Assembly: GCA_964614515.1 (NCBI GenBank) | Contig: CAZTPJ010000053.1 | Span: forward strand, 1 to 25,486 | Direction: 5' to 3' | Length of the DNA stretch: 25,486 bases | DNA from: CAZTPJ01 sp964614515 | GTDB lineage: Bacteria; Planctomycetota; Phycisphaerae; Phycisphaerales; UBA1924 | Part shown: piece after piece, positions 1-6,527 of the stretch | How the letters are laid out: the number at the start of each line of letters is the position of its first letter | Numbering within the stretch: the stretch's first letter is position 1 | Notes under the pieces: generated by a model | The model's input: only the letters and a program-made list of their open reading frames with translations | Told to the model about the DNA's origin: nothing | The model's database searches: none | Program-made: the position numbers and the translations under genes

Positions 1-1
1 C

Positions 2-364
2 GTAGGCATCATCGAGCGCGGGCGACTGCTCTTCTCCGGCTCCGTGCGCGAGGCCCTCAAACGCGCCCGCGTCGGCCATGTCGTTCACGTCGGCGTCGCC
101 GAGCGAATGGGAGACGCCGCCGAAGTCCTCAAGAAAATGCGCGGCGTCATCAAGGTCGCCATCGTCGAGTCCGACGGCACGGCCAACAACGGCCACCACG
201 ATGGACAACTCATTCACGTCCACCTCGATGAAACGGCCGGCGCTTCCTATACCGATGTGCCCAACGTCCTGATCAACAGTGGCTTTCGAATCACGCGATT
301 CAACGAAGAGGCCGTGAACCTCGAAACCGCGTTCATGCGACTGACCAAGGGCCTGGTGCAATAG
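2..364 (+). CDS. ABC transporter ATP-binding protein, C-terminal part (5' end outside window)
   Basis: The reading frame is open from base 2, so the gene enters from the left edge; an internal GTG at 44 is not a likely start. The first residues (VGIIERGRLLFSGS, then VREAL) match the stretch after the H-loop of ABC ATPases, where 'I..G.l...G....l' closes the nucleotide-binding domain. About 100 residues follow, ending in NLETAFMRLTKG, which resembles the 'LEdvFl.LT' tail of ABC-2 type exporter ATPases. The protein would energise export of an unknown substrate with a membrane partner that is not in this window. Walker A, Walker B and the signature motif lie upstream of the window, so the call rests on the tail only. 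It ends 11 bases before the convergent SDR gene, with no obvious terminator between them. Confidence 0.75.
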   Translation, partial: VGIIERGRLLFSGSVREALKRARVGHVVHVGVAERMGDAAEVLKKMRGVIKVAIVESDGTANNGHHDGQLIHVHLDETAGASYTDVPNVLINSGFRITRFNEEAVNLETAFMRLTKGLVQ

Positions 365-375
365 GTGGTGGTGGG

Positions 376-1194
376 CTACAGCGTGCCCGTGCGCCCGCCA
401 TCAACGGGCAGATTGATGCCATTGATGTACGCCGCGGCCGGCGTCGCCAGAAACGCCGCCGCCGCCGCGATCTCCTCAGGCAAGCCCAGACGCCCCGCGG
501 GGATCGATGCAATGGTCTCAGCGCGAATGTCATCCTGACCGCGCCCGGTTTTCACGGCCTTCGCGGAGAAGAGTTCGCCCAGACGCGCCGTGTCCGTGTA
601 TCCGGGCAACACGTTGTTCACCGTGATGCCAGACGACGCGAGTTCCAGCGACAGCGTCTTCGCCCAGTTCGCCACGGCCGCGCGGACCGCGTTTGACAAG
701 CCCAGGTTCGGAATCGGCTGCTTGACGCTGGTTGACGCGATGTTGATGATGCGGCCGTAGTTCGCCGCCTTCATGCCGGGGACCAGAAGTTGCGCCAGCG
801 TGTGCGGCGTGAGCAGCAGCGAGTCAAAGGCTTTGTTGAGTTGATCGAGGCTCGCGTCGAGCATCGCGCCCGCGGGCGGACCGCCCGTGTTGGTGATGAG
901 AATGTGCCACGGCGCGCGAGGGTCGATGCGCGCTGTGATCGCGGCGCGAACCGCGCGAGGATCGGACAGATCCACCGCGATCGTGTCGTGATTGTGATTC
1001 TGCGGCCGGGGCAGCGCCGCGGCCACCTCCGCCAATCGCGACGCATCCCGCGCCACCAGCGTCACACTCGCGCCGAGCAGCGCAAGTTCATGGGCGCACG
1101 CTCGCCCGATGCCCTGCGTCGAGCCGCACACCAGCGCCCGCTTGCCCGAGAGAGACGTGTTCACAGGGGGAGGGTAGGCCATCGGCGGCGGCAT
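376..1194 (-). CDS. SDR-family oxidoreductase-like protein with altered active site
   Basis: The 272-residue protein has a Rossmann fold of the short-chain dehydrogenase/reductase type. GSTQGIG (about residues 24-30) is the dinucleotide loop, TNTGG (101-105) replaces the usual NNAG, and VDGG near the C-terminus is the typical FabG-like end. The active site is unusual. Ser154 is in the expected place, but 13 residues later, where YxxxK should stand, the sequence is S167-N-A-V-R171. FabG-like SDRs lacking the Tyr are a known subgroup, so this is probably not a decayed gene, but the reaction cannot be inferred. The ATG shares its A with the upstream stop codon (TGATG), suggesting translational coupling to the nucleotidyltransferase-like gene. 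No clear Shine-Dalgarno is visible; M5 or the GTG at residue 11 are alternative starts. Confidence 0.85.
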   Translation of the reverse strand: MPPPMAYPPPVNTSLSGKRALVCGSTQGIGRACAHELALLGASVTLVARDASRLAEVAAALPRPQNHNHDTIAVDLSDPRAVRAAITARIDPRAPWHILITNTGGPPAGAMLDASLDQLNKAFDSLLLTPHTLAQLLVPGMKAANYGRIINIASTSVKQPIPNLGLSNAVRAAVANWAKTLSLELASSGITVNNVLPGYTDTARLGELFSAKAVKTGRGQDDIRAETIASIPAGRLGLPEEIAAAAAFLATPAAAYINGINLPVDGGRTGTL

Positions 1195-1712
1195 CAGGTG
1201 GCCGACGAGGCATCGCCTGACTTGTTGCGGCGGATCGCCTCAAGTTCATTGAGTGAAGCGATGTCGCGCGGACGATTGATGTGGCGCTTGACGCGGATCA
1301 AGGCATCGATCGAGAGAACTCGCACGATACGACCGGCGAACGACATCGAATCCGCCTGAGGCAGCAGCGAGTCGTATTCACCGATCGGTTCAACCCATCC
1401 GAGCAGATCGAGCGGGCCAATTGACGTCATAAGCGTGAAGTTGCTTCCGGCCTGGAGCGTGCGAACATCCGCGATGAAGGGAAGGTTGGCATCAGCGCCG
1501 CGCAGCGACGGTTTGATTTCCGTCAGCGCCGCGGCCAGTCGAGCCAGATTCTCGGGTGTTCGTCGGTAGTTGATGTCGACGTCATACGTCGGTCGAAGCC
1601 CGCCATGAAGTACTTCGGCCATGCCGCCAATGATGACATACTCGACACCGTGTCGGTCGAGTACATCAACGACTGCCTCAAGGGGACTCTGGATGGGACT
1701 TGATTCCGACAA
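1194..1712 (-). CDS. nucleotidyltransferase-fold protein (AbiEii/MNT-like)
   Basis: The 172-residue protein has the hallmark of minimal nucleotidyltransferases. IIGGMAEVLHGG (27-38) is the GG helix-turn, followed by RPTYDVDI, which supplies the paired acidic residues D44 and D46 expected to bind metal. The C-terminal part (RVLSIDALIRVK, then RPRDIASLNELEAI) matches the end of AbiEii/DUF6036-like proteins, where Lys, Arg and Asp recur. Members occur in type IV toxin-antitoxin systems and as orphan transferases; which applies here is not shown. The gene overlaps its upstream small partner by 35 bases and its downstream SDR by one, so the three read as one transcription unit. The family call is firm and the biological role is open. 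Confidence 0.8.
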   Translation of the reverse strand: MSESSPIQSPLEAVVDVLDRHGVEYVIIGGMAEVLHGGLRPTYDVDINYRRTPENLARLAAALTEIKPSLRGADANLPFIADVRTLQAGSNFTLMTSIGPLDLLGWVEPIGEYDSLLPQADSMSFAGRIVRVLSIDALIRVKRHINRPRDIASLNELEAIRRNKSGDASSAT

Positions 1713-1884
1713 GGCTGTGCAATCGTAGGACCGACTGGCGGAGTCGCTCGGCCTTGCGGGCGCGTTCGAGCGGCGTCAGCCGAAGGTTCTCACGAATCAG
1801 GGAGAGATCGACGCCGTTGGCGTCATGATTCGGAAAGCCGCGGCCGGGTGGGTCTGGGGTTGACGGGGATTCGGGCTTGGGCAT
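1678..1884 (-). CDS. small protein upstream of the nucleotidyltransferase
   Basis: The 68-residue protein begins MPKPESPSTP, a Pro/Ser-rich polar head, and continues with a helical segment, GVDLSLIRENLRLTPLERAR, running to VLRLHSLVG. Its 3' end overlaps the nucleotidyltransferase start by 35 bases in another frame, which argues for tight co-expression. Similar short proteins with a 'VDLxLIxxxLxLTPxER' segment recur beside such transferases in planctomycetes as far as I recall, so it may be a cognate partner or antitoxin-like regulator; that role is inference. I chose the ATG at 1884 because a -10-like TACAGT ends exactly six bases upstream; an upstream ATG at 1956 would overlap the divergent smpB start. 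No Shine-Dalgarno is seen. Confidence 0.65.
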   Translation of the reverse strand: MPKPESPSTPDPPGRGFPNHDANGVDLSLIRENLRLTPLERARKAERLRQSVLRLHSLVGIKSHPESP

Positions 1885-1896
1885 CGTTAGACTGTA
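1885..1896 (-). promoter_or_regulatory. candidate -10 element for a leaderless start
   Basis: TACAGT (1891-1896, minus strand) is followed by CTAACG and then the ATG at 1884. A six-base discriminator would put the transcript start on the A of the ATG. No good -35 is visible. Confidence 0.4.
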
Positions 1897-1937
1897 GGGG
1901 TGTCCGCCACGGCACGGCCCTACCGTTCGCCGACGCC

Positions 1938-2414
1938 ATGGCGAAGAAACGTCCAAAGAACGAAACGCCCACCATCGAGAACCGCCGCGCGCGGCACGAC
2001 TATGCCATTCTCGACACGCTCGAAGTCGGCATCATGCTCCACGGCACCGAGGTCAAGAGCGTCAGAGCCGGCAAAGTTACGCTCGCCGAGGGCTACGTGC
2101 GGGTCAGTTCCGACGAGCCGGCCCTGTGGCTGCACAGCGTGAACATCGGCGAATACGCCCCGGCCGGGCAGCGCCAGCACGCGATGACGCGAACGCGCAA
2201 ACTCCTCGCCCACAAGCGCGAGATTCTCAAACTCGCGCGGCAGGTCGAGCAGAAGGGCATGACGCTCGTTCCGTTGAAGATGTACTTCAAGGATGGCTGG
2301 GCGAAGGTGCTCGTGGGTGTGGCGCAAGGCAAGGCCGCGTACGACAAACGCCAGTCCATCAAAGAGCGCGATTCACAGCGTGACATCCGCCGTGCGATGT
2401 CGAAACGAATGTGA
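1938..2414 (+). CDS. smpB: SsrA-binding protein SmpB
   Basis: This is the 158-residue partner of tmRNA in trans-translation. It binds the tRNA-like domain of SsrA and delivers it to ribosomes stalled on mRNAs without a stop codon. The sequence is canonical throughout: ENRRARHDYAILDTLEVGI, then LHGTEVKSVRAGK in the OB-fold core; RTRKLLAHKREI in the middle; KGMTLVPLKMYFKDG, then AQGKAAYDKR and IKERD at the end, leading into the basic tail that reaches the decoding centre. The ATG at 1938 gives MAKKRPKNETPTIENRR, the usual length and N-terminus; the open frame continues upstream to 1848 but that part is not conserved. It is divergent from the small protein/nucleotidyltransferase set. The tmRNA gene ssrA is not in the window. 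Confidence 0.97.
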   Translation: MAKKRPKNETPTIENRRARHDYAILDTLEVGIMLHGTEVKSVRAGKVTLAEGYVRVSSDEPALWLHSVNIGEYAPAGQRQHAMTRTRKLLAHKREILKLARQVEQKGMTLVPLKMYFKDGWAKVLVGVAQGKAAYDKRQSIKERDSQRDIRRAMSKRM

Positions 2415-2462
2415 TGTTCAAGAGCCGGTGGCACACGCAACTCTTTTGTGCCACACGGCTAC

Positions 2463-2499
2463 AAAAAGAAAACCACGGAAGCCCGAACGACTTCCGTGG
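2463..2499 (-). terminator. Rho-independent terminator of the STN-like gene
   Basis: On the minus strand a perfect 9-bp stem (CCACGGAAG/CTTCCGTGG, plus-strand 2473-2481 and 2491-2499) with a 9-base loop is followed by TTTTCTTTTT. It lies 28 bases after the stop codon at 2527. Confidence 0.9.
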
Positions 2500-2526
2500 C
2501 CTGATGTTCAACAGGGTAGCGATGAA

Positions 2527-3468
2527 TCAACCACCGCCGCCCGGGCCGGAGCGGACGATGTTCCCGCCCACCACGGCCGAGACCTCCTCATTGCCGAATC
2601 CATCGAGCGTCGAGATGCCCGTGTCAACGCCGAGCGTCACATAGCGTCGTCCTTCGACCATCGACGTCCGCGTGGCGCTGCTGGGCCAATACGGATAGCC
2701 GTTGATCTGCCGATGCATGTAGTCCGGGGCGTTGATGATGAGCGTGCCGCGCCAGTGACGGATGGACCCGCCCGTGCCGCCGCCTTCGAGCCACTGCTCA
2801 GGCTCGACGATCTCGAGAATCAGGTCGATGATCTCGTTGGCCCGCTGTTCCTGCGTGAGCCGTTCGCGCTGGTCATCCTCTTCATTCTGCTGGAAGGGAC
2901 TTTGTCCACCGCCACCGCCGCTCTGCTGAAGCGCGGACTGCAGGTCGATCTCCGGCACTTCCGGATAGTCCGGCAGTTCCATGATCAGATCATTGATGTC
3001 ATAGATCTGAATGCGGCGGAACTTGTTGAGTCGTTCCTTCGGCCCGGCCTGAAGTTCGCCGTGCTCGGTCAGTTGCCAGGTGTTGCCGGTGGGGTCGTCG
3101 GTCTCGGCCTTTTCGAGGATGCGTTCGATGAGCGTCAGCACGCTGACGTTGGTGACCTTCAGCGAGATGGTCTGCTCGCGATCAAGGCCGACCGGTTGGC
3201 GTTCATTCCGCCACAGCGGCTCAATCTCCGCGCCGGTGTACTGCCGGATGAACTCAAAGATGTTCTCAAGGCGCTCATCGTTGAACTCGACCGTGATCCG
3301 ACGCGAGACGAGGATGAGCGTGTCGCGCTGGGGAACCTTCTTCGCGGCCACCGGGGCGCGAACGACGCGGGCGCCGCTCTGTGCGGCCGCCTCGGGCGCG
3401 GTCAGGCCGGCAATGGCGATGATCGCGCATGCGGAAAGGGTTGAAATCAGTGTGGACGTGCGTGTCAT
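2527..3468 (-). CDS. exported STN/secretin-N-like protein
   Basis: The 313-residue protein has a signal peptide (MTRTSTLIST, a hydrophobic core, then PEAAAQ; cleavage near residue 30). Residues about 58-120 (ITVEFNDERLENIFEFI, then VTNVSVLTLIERIL) resemble the STN/secretin N0 fold, in which 'F....l..vl..i....g' is followed by a small second half. Later parts (FRRIQIYDINDLI and GTLIINAPDYMHRQI) resemble the N1-like units seen in planctomycete secretin-type proteins. A Gly/Gln/Glu-rich linker lies between them (about 180-205) and the tail is Gly-rich. There is no secretin beta-barrel, so this is a stand-alone periplasmic or envelope protein of unknown role. AAGGAG about 7 bases before the ATG fixes the start. 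It is monocistronic, with its own terminator. Confidence 0.75.
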   Translation of the reverse strand: MTRTSTLISTLSACAIIAIAGLTAPEAAAQSGARVVRAPVAAKKVPQRDTLILVSRRITVEFNDERLENIFEFIRQYTGAEIEPLWRNERQPVGLDREQTISLKVTNVSVLTLIERILEKAETDDPTGNTWQLTEHGELQAGPKERLNKFRRIQIYDINDLIMELPDYPEVPEIDLQSALQQSGGGGGQSPFQQNEEDDQRERLTQEQRANEIIDLILEIVEPEQWLEGGGTGGSIRHWRGTLIINAPDYMHRQINGYPYWPSSATRTSMVEGRRYVTLGVDTGISTLDGFGNEEVSAVVGGNIVRSGPGGGG

Positions 3469-3997
3469 GGTCTGCTCCTTGGGCAGCGGCTGTGGCGTTT
3501 CAACGCGTCCCGGGCCTCATGGTGGAGGCCGTTTAAGGGTAGGCGCGTCGGCCCGGGAAACTGGTGGTGTTTGGCGTGTTTCCCGTCGGCGTTTGGCTCG
3601 CGAGCCGTGAGAGTTTGATGCGCGACTCGCGCTGAAGTTCCACGCCCGGCCTCATGGGTTATCCGGACAAACTCGAAGCGCGGTTCGGCAACCGCGTGGA
3701 AAACGCGCGGGGGCGCACAAAGGGCGCGTGTCCGGGCGCATCACACTTGATGGGGTGTCTTACGCAAGTGTGTGAATCGTGCGGCCGATGATTGGGGCGC
3801 ATCGGAGGCCGCGCTTGCTCCCACGACGTTGGGGCTCAAAGTCGAGCGGGCGGTGGGTTCCCGGAGGCGCCTTCCGACGCGAATTTGGTGCGTTTTCTCA
3901 AAGCGGTTCTGACGGTTCCGTTCGACGGCATGGTGTCGTACGCGCGGAGTCGGCGATCGAGTGACTCGCACGTCGCGAGCACAAGACAGGAGGTTTC
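3469..3997. other. 529-base divergent intergenic region
   Basis: I see no gene here. It holds the leader of the minus-strand STN-like gene, with a GGCCTC/GAGGCC hairpin at 3513-3530, and the upstream region of the plus-strand FG/NPF-repeat gene. An inverted repeat CACACTTG/CAAGTGTG (3742-3749 and 3765-3772) with a 15-base spacer may be an operator or hairpin. A strong Shine-Dalgarno AGGAGG stands just before the ATG at 3998. No convincing -35/-10 pair was found for the plus-strand gene, so a long leader is possible. Confidence 0.5.
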
Positions 3998-5242
3998 ATG
4001 ACGACGACAAACGTGAATGCAGCGCCCTTTAGCCCGGTCTTCAACCCGTATGGGTGGGCCGGCATCGGCGCGGCGGGTTGCGGCCCGCAGTTTCAGAGTG
4101 GGACGTTCGCCCAACCGGGTGTGACGAACCAGGGTATTCCCACGGGCAACGTCGGCCAGCCAGCCAACAATGCATGGAACAACGCCGCCGGTGTCAATCC
4201 GGCCATTGCGCAGCAGGCTTTCGCCGCTCAGCAGGGATTCATCAATCCCGGTTTCGTGCCCTTTGGCACACCCTGGACCGGCATCGGCCAGATCAGTCCC
4301 TTCAGCACGGTCAATCCCTTCAACTCCGTGAGTCCGTTCACGGGCGTCACGCCGTGGAACACCGTCAACCCCTTCACGCCCGTGAACTCGTTCGGCGCGT
4401 TCAATCCGTGGACGGCGATCAACGCGCTGCACGGCGTCAATCCGCTTTCGACGGTGAATCCGTGGCAGGCGAGTCTGGTCAATCCGTGGCAGAATCCGTT
4501 TGTCGCCAGCGCTCTGGGCCTGACGACGATTCCCTCCGCTTTCGGCGGCATTCCGGGCACAATCGCGAACTCGCTGACTTCGCAGCCGTTCGCGAACACG
4601 TTCACCGGCTTCCCGACTGCATGGAACACGACAAGCCCGATCTTCGGTCGCGTCGCCGTTCCCAGCCAGTTCTCGCCGCAGGCTTCGTTCTTTGGCGGCA
4701 CCGTTCCGTTCGGCTATCCGCAGGGCATCGCGCCGATCACCGGCACGACGCCGCACCTGTGGAACTCGTTTGGCACAAACCCGATGCTGAACTTCATCAC
4801 GCCCGGCGCGACGCTCGGCCAACTCTTCAGCAATCCGGTGTCCTGCTTCCCCGGACTGAACACCCTCGCCACGAATCCCTTCAACCTCCTCAGCAATCCC
4901 TACACCGGCGTGACCAACTCCGTCTTCGGCCTGACGCAGCCGATCTCATCCTTCGGCGGCCTTCCGCTGAACACCACGTTCAATCCGTACGCCAACACCA
5001 CCGGCTTTGTGTCGCCGACGTCGAGTGTGTACGGCCAGATTCCAGGCATCACGGCCGGCTGGGGGTTGGGGACGGGAAGCCCGGTGAACTACTCCACGGT
5101 CAATCCGTGGCTGGCTTCGGTGGGCGCATCGCCTGTGTTCGGCGTCGGCCCGTTCGGCACGCCGATCACCGGAGTCTCGTGCGATCCGGTTGGCTGTGTG
5201 ACGCCCACGGGCGCCATGGGCCTGAGCCGCGAAGCGGCCTGA
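3998..5242 (+). CDS. uncharacterised, nearly uncharged FG/NPF-repeat protein
   Basis: I do not recognise this 414-residue protein. It is built almost wholly of N, P, F, W, G, T, S, V, A and Q. I count four charged residues (R218, D396, R411, E412), no lysine and two histidines. There are 11 FG dipeptides and 16 NP dipeptides, mostly NPF, NPW or NPY. Residues 103-156 form nine hexads in strict phase (for example STVNPF, TGVTPW, NTVNPF, GAFNPW, STVNPW). There is no signal peptide and no long apolar segment, so a soluble or phase-separating cytoplasmic protein is more likely than a membrane one. Four cysteines are present, two in a CDPVGC turn near the end. The start is fixed by AGGAGG spaced before the ATG, and a terminator follows the stop, so it is a real, separately expressed gene. 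The composition resembles FG-nucleoporins or self-assembling matrix proteins, but homology is not implied. Confidence 0.85.
   Translation: MTTTNVNAAPFSPVFNPYGWAGIGAAGCGPQFQSGTFAQPGVTNQGIPTGNVGQPANNAWNNAAGVNPAIAQQAFAAQQGFINPGFVPFGTPWTGIGQISPFSTVNPFNSVSPFTGVTPWNTVNPFTPVNSFGAFNPWTAINALHGVNPLSTVNPWQASLVNPWQNPFVASALGLTTIPSAFGGIPGTIANSLTSQPFANTFTGFPTAWNTTSPIFGRVAVPSQFSPQASFFGGTVPFGYPQGIAPITGTTPHLWNSFGTNPMLNFITPGATLGQLFSNPVSCFPGLNTLATNPFNLLSNPYTGVTNSVFGLTQPISSFGGLPLNTTFNPYANTTGFVSPTSSVYGQIPGITAGWGLGTGSPVNYSTVNPWLASVGASPVFGVGPFGTPITGVSCDPVGCVTPTGAMGLSREAA
4304..4465 (+). repeat. 18-bp in-frame repeat encoding x-x-V-N-P-F/W hexads
   Basis: Nine consecutive degenerate 18-base units encode hexads of the form [S/T/N]-x-V-[N/S/T]-P-[F/W]. 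Codons vary between units, so the repeat is conserved at protein level rather than being a recent DNA duplication. A further STVNPW recurs at residues 366-371. Confidence 0.85.
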
Positions 5243-5291
5243 GCAAGCCTTCGTTGCCTCGGCATGTGTGTGCTGCCGGGTGTTGACTCAC

Positions 5292-5331
5292 AGCGGGCGG
5301 TTCCAGGACGGGACCGCTCGCTTTGCTTTTT
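5292..5331 (+). terminator. Rho-independent terminator of the FG/NPF-repeat gene
   Basis: A 13-bp stem (5292-5304 with 5310-5322, two G-U pairs) and a five-base loop are followed by TTGCTTTTTG on the plus strand, 50 bases after the stop at 5242. It also separates this gene from the convergent rpsU. Confidence 0.85.
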
Positions 5332-5346
5332 GTGGATGTGATCGAA

Positions 5347-5559
5347 TCAGGCGGCGGGGCGGGAGATCGGGCCGGTGGTGGGGCCGAAGCGGCGATTGAA
5401 GGACTTGCGGGCGGCGCGACGGCGACGCTCTGAAGGCTTCTCGTAGAACTCCTTCCGCTTGATGTCCTTGGTCAGGCCTTCCTTTTCGCAGAGTTTCTTG
5501 AACCGGCGCATGAGCTGCTCCGGGTGTTCTCCGCCGCGTGCCTTGATACGGATCGCCAT
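5347..5559 (-). CDS. rpsU: 30S ribosomal protein bS21
   Basis: The 70-residue protein is small and very basic, MAIRIKARGGEHPEQLMRRF followed by KKLCEKEGLTKDIKRKEFYE and an Arg-rich tail (RRRRAARKSFNRR). This is the bS21 pattern ('E..e.alrRFkr..e..Gil.e.r.r.fye.Ps..Rk'). bS21 sits near the 3' end of 16S rRNA on the 30S platform and helps initiation. I chose the ATG at 5559 because it gives the family N-terminus; the frame is open to 5835 but that part runs through repeat DNA. GAGGG lies about 12 bases upstream of the start. A near-consensus promoter and a leader hairpin precede it. The C-terminal GPTTGPISRPAA extension is longer than in E. coli. Confidence 0.95.
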   Translation of the reverse strand: MAIRIKARGGEHPEQLMRRFKKLCEKEGLTKDIKRKEFYEKPSERRRRAARKSFNRRFGPTTGPISRPAA

Positions 5560-5600
5560 AGGCTGCCTGCCCTCGCCAATACTTTCCACAATGACCCACC

Positions 5601-5620
5601 GCCGATGGACGCCCATCGGC
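5601..5620 (-). promoter_or_regulatory. hairpin in the rpsU leader
   Basis: In the mRNA sense, GCCGATGG-GCGT-CCATCGGC forms a perfect 8-bp stem with a tetraloop. It lies between the predicted transcript start (about 5623) and the rpsU ATG. It is a candidate autoregulatory site, as is common for ribosomal-protein leaders. Confidence 0.55.
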
Positions 5621-5629
5621 TGCGGGGGA

Positions 5630-5658
5630 AGTAAAGGGGGCCTGGACCATCGGGTCAA
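5630..5658 (-). promoter_or_regulatory. sigma70-type promoter of rpsU
   Basis: On the minus strand TTGACC (5653-5658), a 17-base spacer and TTTACT (5630-5635) form a near-consensus promoter. The predicted leader is about 64 bases long. Confidence 0.75.
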
Positions 5659-5695
5659 GGCGTCGTCAACGTGAATACAGATCCGATCTGCATCC

Positions 5696-5783
5696 GGTGG
5701 GGCAGGCGTCCCGCGAGTCTTGGATCTGGTGGGGCAGGCGTCCCGCGAGTCTTGGATCCGGTGGGGCAGGCGTCCCGCCTGCC
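5696..5783. repeat. 32-bp tandem repeat ending in a palindromic dispersed element
   Basis: Two 32-bp units (5696-5727 and 5728-5759) differ only in the last base. A third unit, from 5760, matches for 19 bases and then completes a palindrome, GGCAGGCG-TCC-CGCCTGCC. The 30 bases 5754-5783 recur in inverted orientation at 17489-17518 with one mismatch, so this is a dispersed intergenic repeat family. Confidence 0.9.
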
Positions 5784-5900
5784 TCCGCCCATCGCTGGAC
5801 TTCCCAGACACTCCTCTGCGTTGGTTGCGCAGCATCCCTCACAGACCTGAACCTGCCCGGGGTTTGGGGCGATCCATGCTCACCGCCCGAAGACCTCTGC

Positions 5901-6329
5901 ATGGCACGGACGATCCGAGATCGGCGGAAGGAATCTCTCCTCATCATGGCCGTTGGCCTTGTCGTCGCTACGGCGTTGGCCGGATGTCACGCGGAACCAC
6001 GCCCCTACGGCAAGCGCGAGGTCTGGGCGACGTATTCGATGGGCACGCTCGCGACGGACTTTCCCGAAGAGGTTCGGGTTCCCGCGGTTCTCGCGGCCGG
6101 GCGCGATGCGCTTCATGCTCGCGGGTACTCGATCACCGGCGGAAGCGTGACGACCGATCGGGGGACCGTAAAGGCCAAGTCGCCCAAGGCCGGGCCGCTG
6201 GAATCGGTGGTTATCGGGGCGCGGCTGACCGAGTGGGGCACGCGGGCGTGGGTGGAGGTCCGGCCGTTGGGAGATGAGGCCGCCTCGTGGGCGATCATGG
6301 ATGACATGCTGCGCCGTCTGGGGTATTGA
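5901..6329 (+). CDS. putative lipoprotein, DUF3568-like
   Basis: The 142-residue protein starts MARTIRDRRKESLLIMAVGL and has a lipobox ALAGC with the acylated cysteine at about residue 29. A mature domain of about 110 residues follows. It has two halves, one around FPEEVRVPAVLAAGRDAL and RGYSITGG, the other around SVVIGARLTEWG, WVEVRPLGDEA and MLRRLGY. That alpha/beta pattern, a helix then 'Gy.i......d...G.v.ak' then 'v.i......g....v.vr.gd', resembles small DUF3568-type lipoproteins; the match is by eye and weak. Its role is unknown. The start at 5901 keeps a normal signal peptide; the frame is open upstream only through the repeat element. An ATG at 5946 would leave too short a signal peptide. 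Confidence 0.65.
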   Translation: MARTIRDRRKESLLIMAVGLVVATALAGCHAEPRPYGKREVWATYSMGTLATDFPEEVRVPAVLAAGRDALHARGYSITGGSVTTDRGTVKAKSPKAGPLESVVIGARLTEWGTRAWVEVRPLGDEAASWAIMDDMLRRLGY

Positions 6330-6440
6330 GCGAGTTGGCTGAGCGTTCGGTTGCGAGTCGCCTGAGCGAGTGTGCTCATGCGTTGCGATCGTCAGAGTCT
6401 GACATCGCCTGATTGCTTCAAAGCGTGCGAGCGTCACAGG

Positions 6441-6462
6441 CGTCGAGGTCGCGACCTCGACG
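6441..6462. promoter_or_regulatory. 22-bp perfect palindrome upstream of the 633-aa secreted protein
   Basis: The 22 bases 6441-6462 (half-site CGTCGAGGTCG) are exactly self-complementary. The centre lies about 75 bases upstream of the ATG at 6528 and about 120 bases after the previous stop. It could be an operator for a dimeric regulator. It lacks a T-tract, so a terminator is less likely. Confidence 0.5.
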
Positions 6463-6527
6463 TGCGCATATTGATAGCGTGGACGTTCAAACTTGCCGAT
6501 CTTGACCAATGTGGGAAGGAGAGAGCC

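Noticed and set aside
2293..3444. 383-aa plus-strand ORF
   Set aside because: It lies antisense to the STN-like gene and has a biased, domain-free composition; the minus-strand frame has a signal peptide, SD and terminator.
3836..4822. 328-aa minus-strand Arg-rich ORF
   Set aside because: Antisense shadow of the FG/NPF-repeat gene; its Arg richness follows from the high-GC complement.
3998..5242. Homology of the FG/NPF protein to eukaryotic nucleoporins
   Set aside because: Shared composition and FG dipeptides alone do not show descent; no folded nucleoporin domain is present.
5696..5783. CRISPR array
   Set aside because: The units are directly tandem without unique spacers, and no cas gene is in the window.
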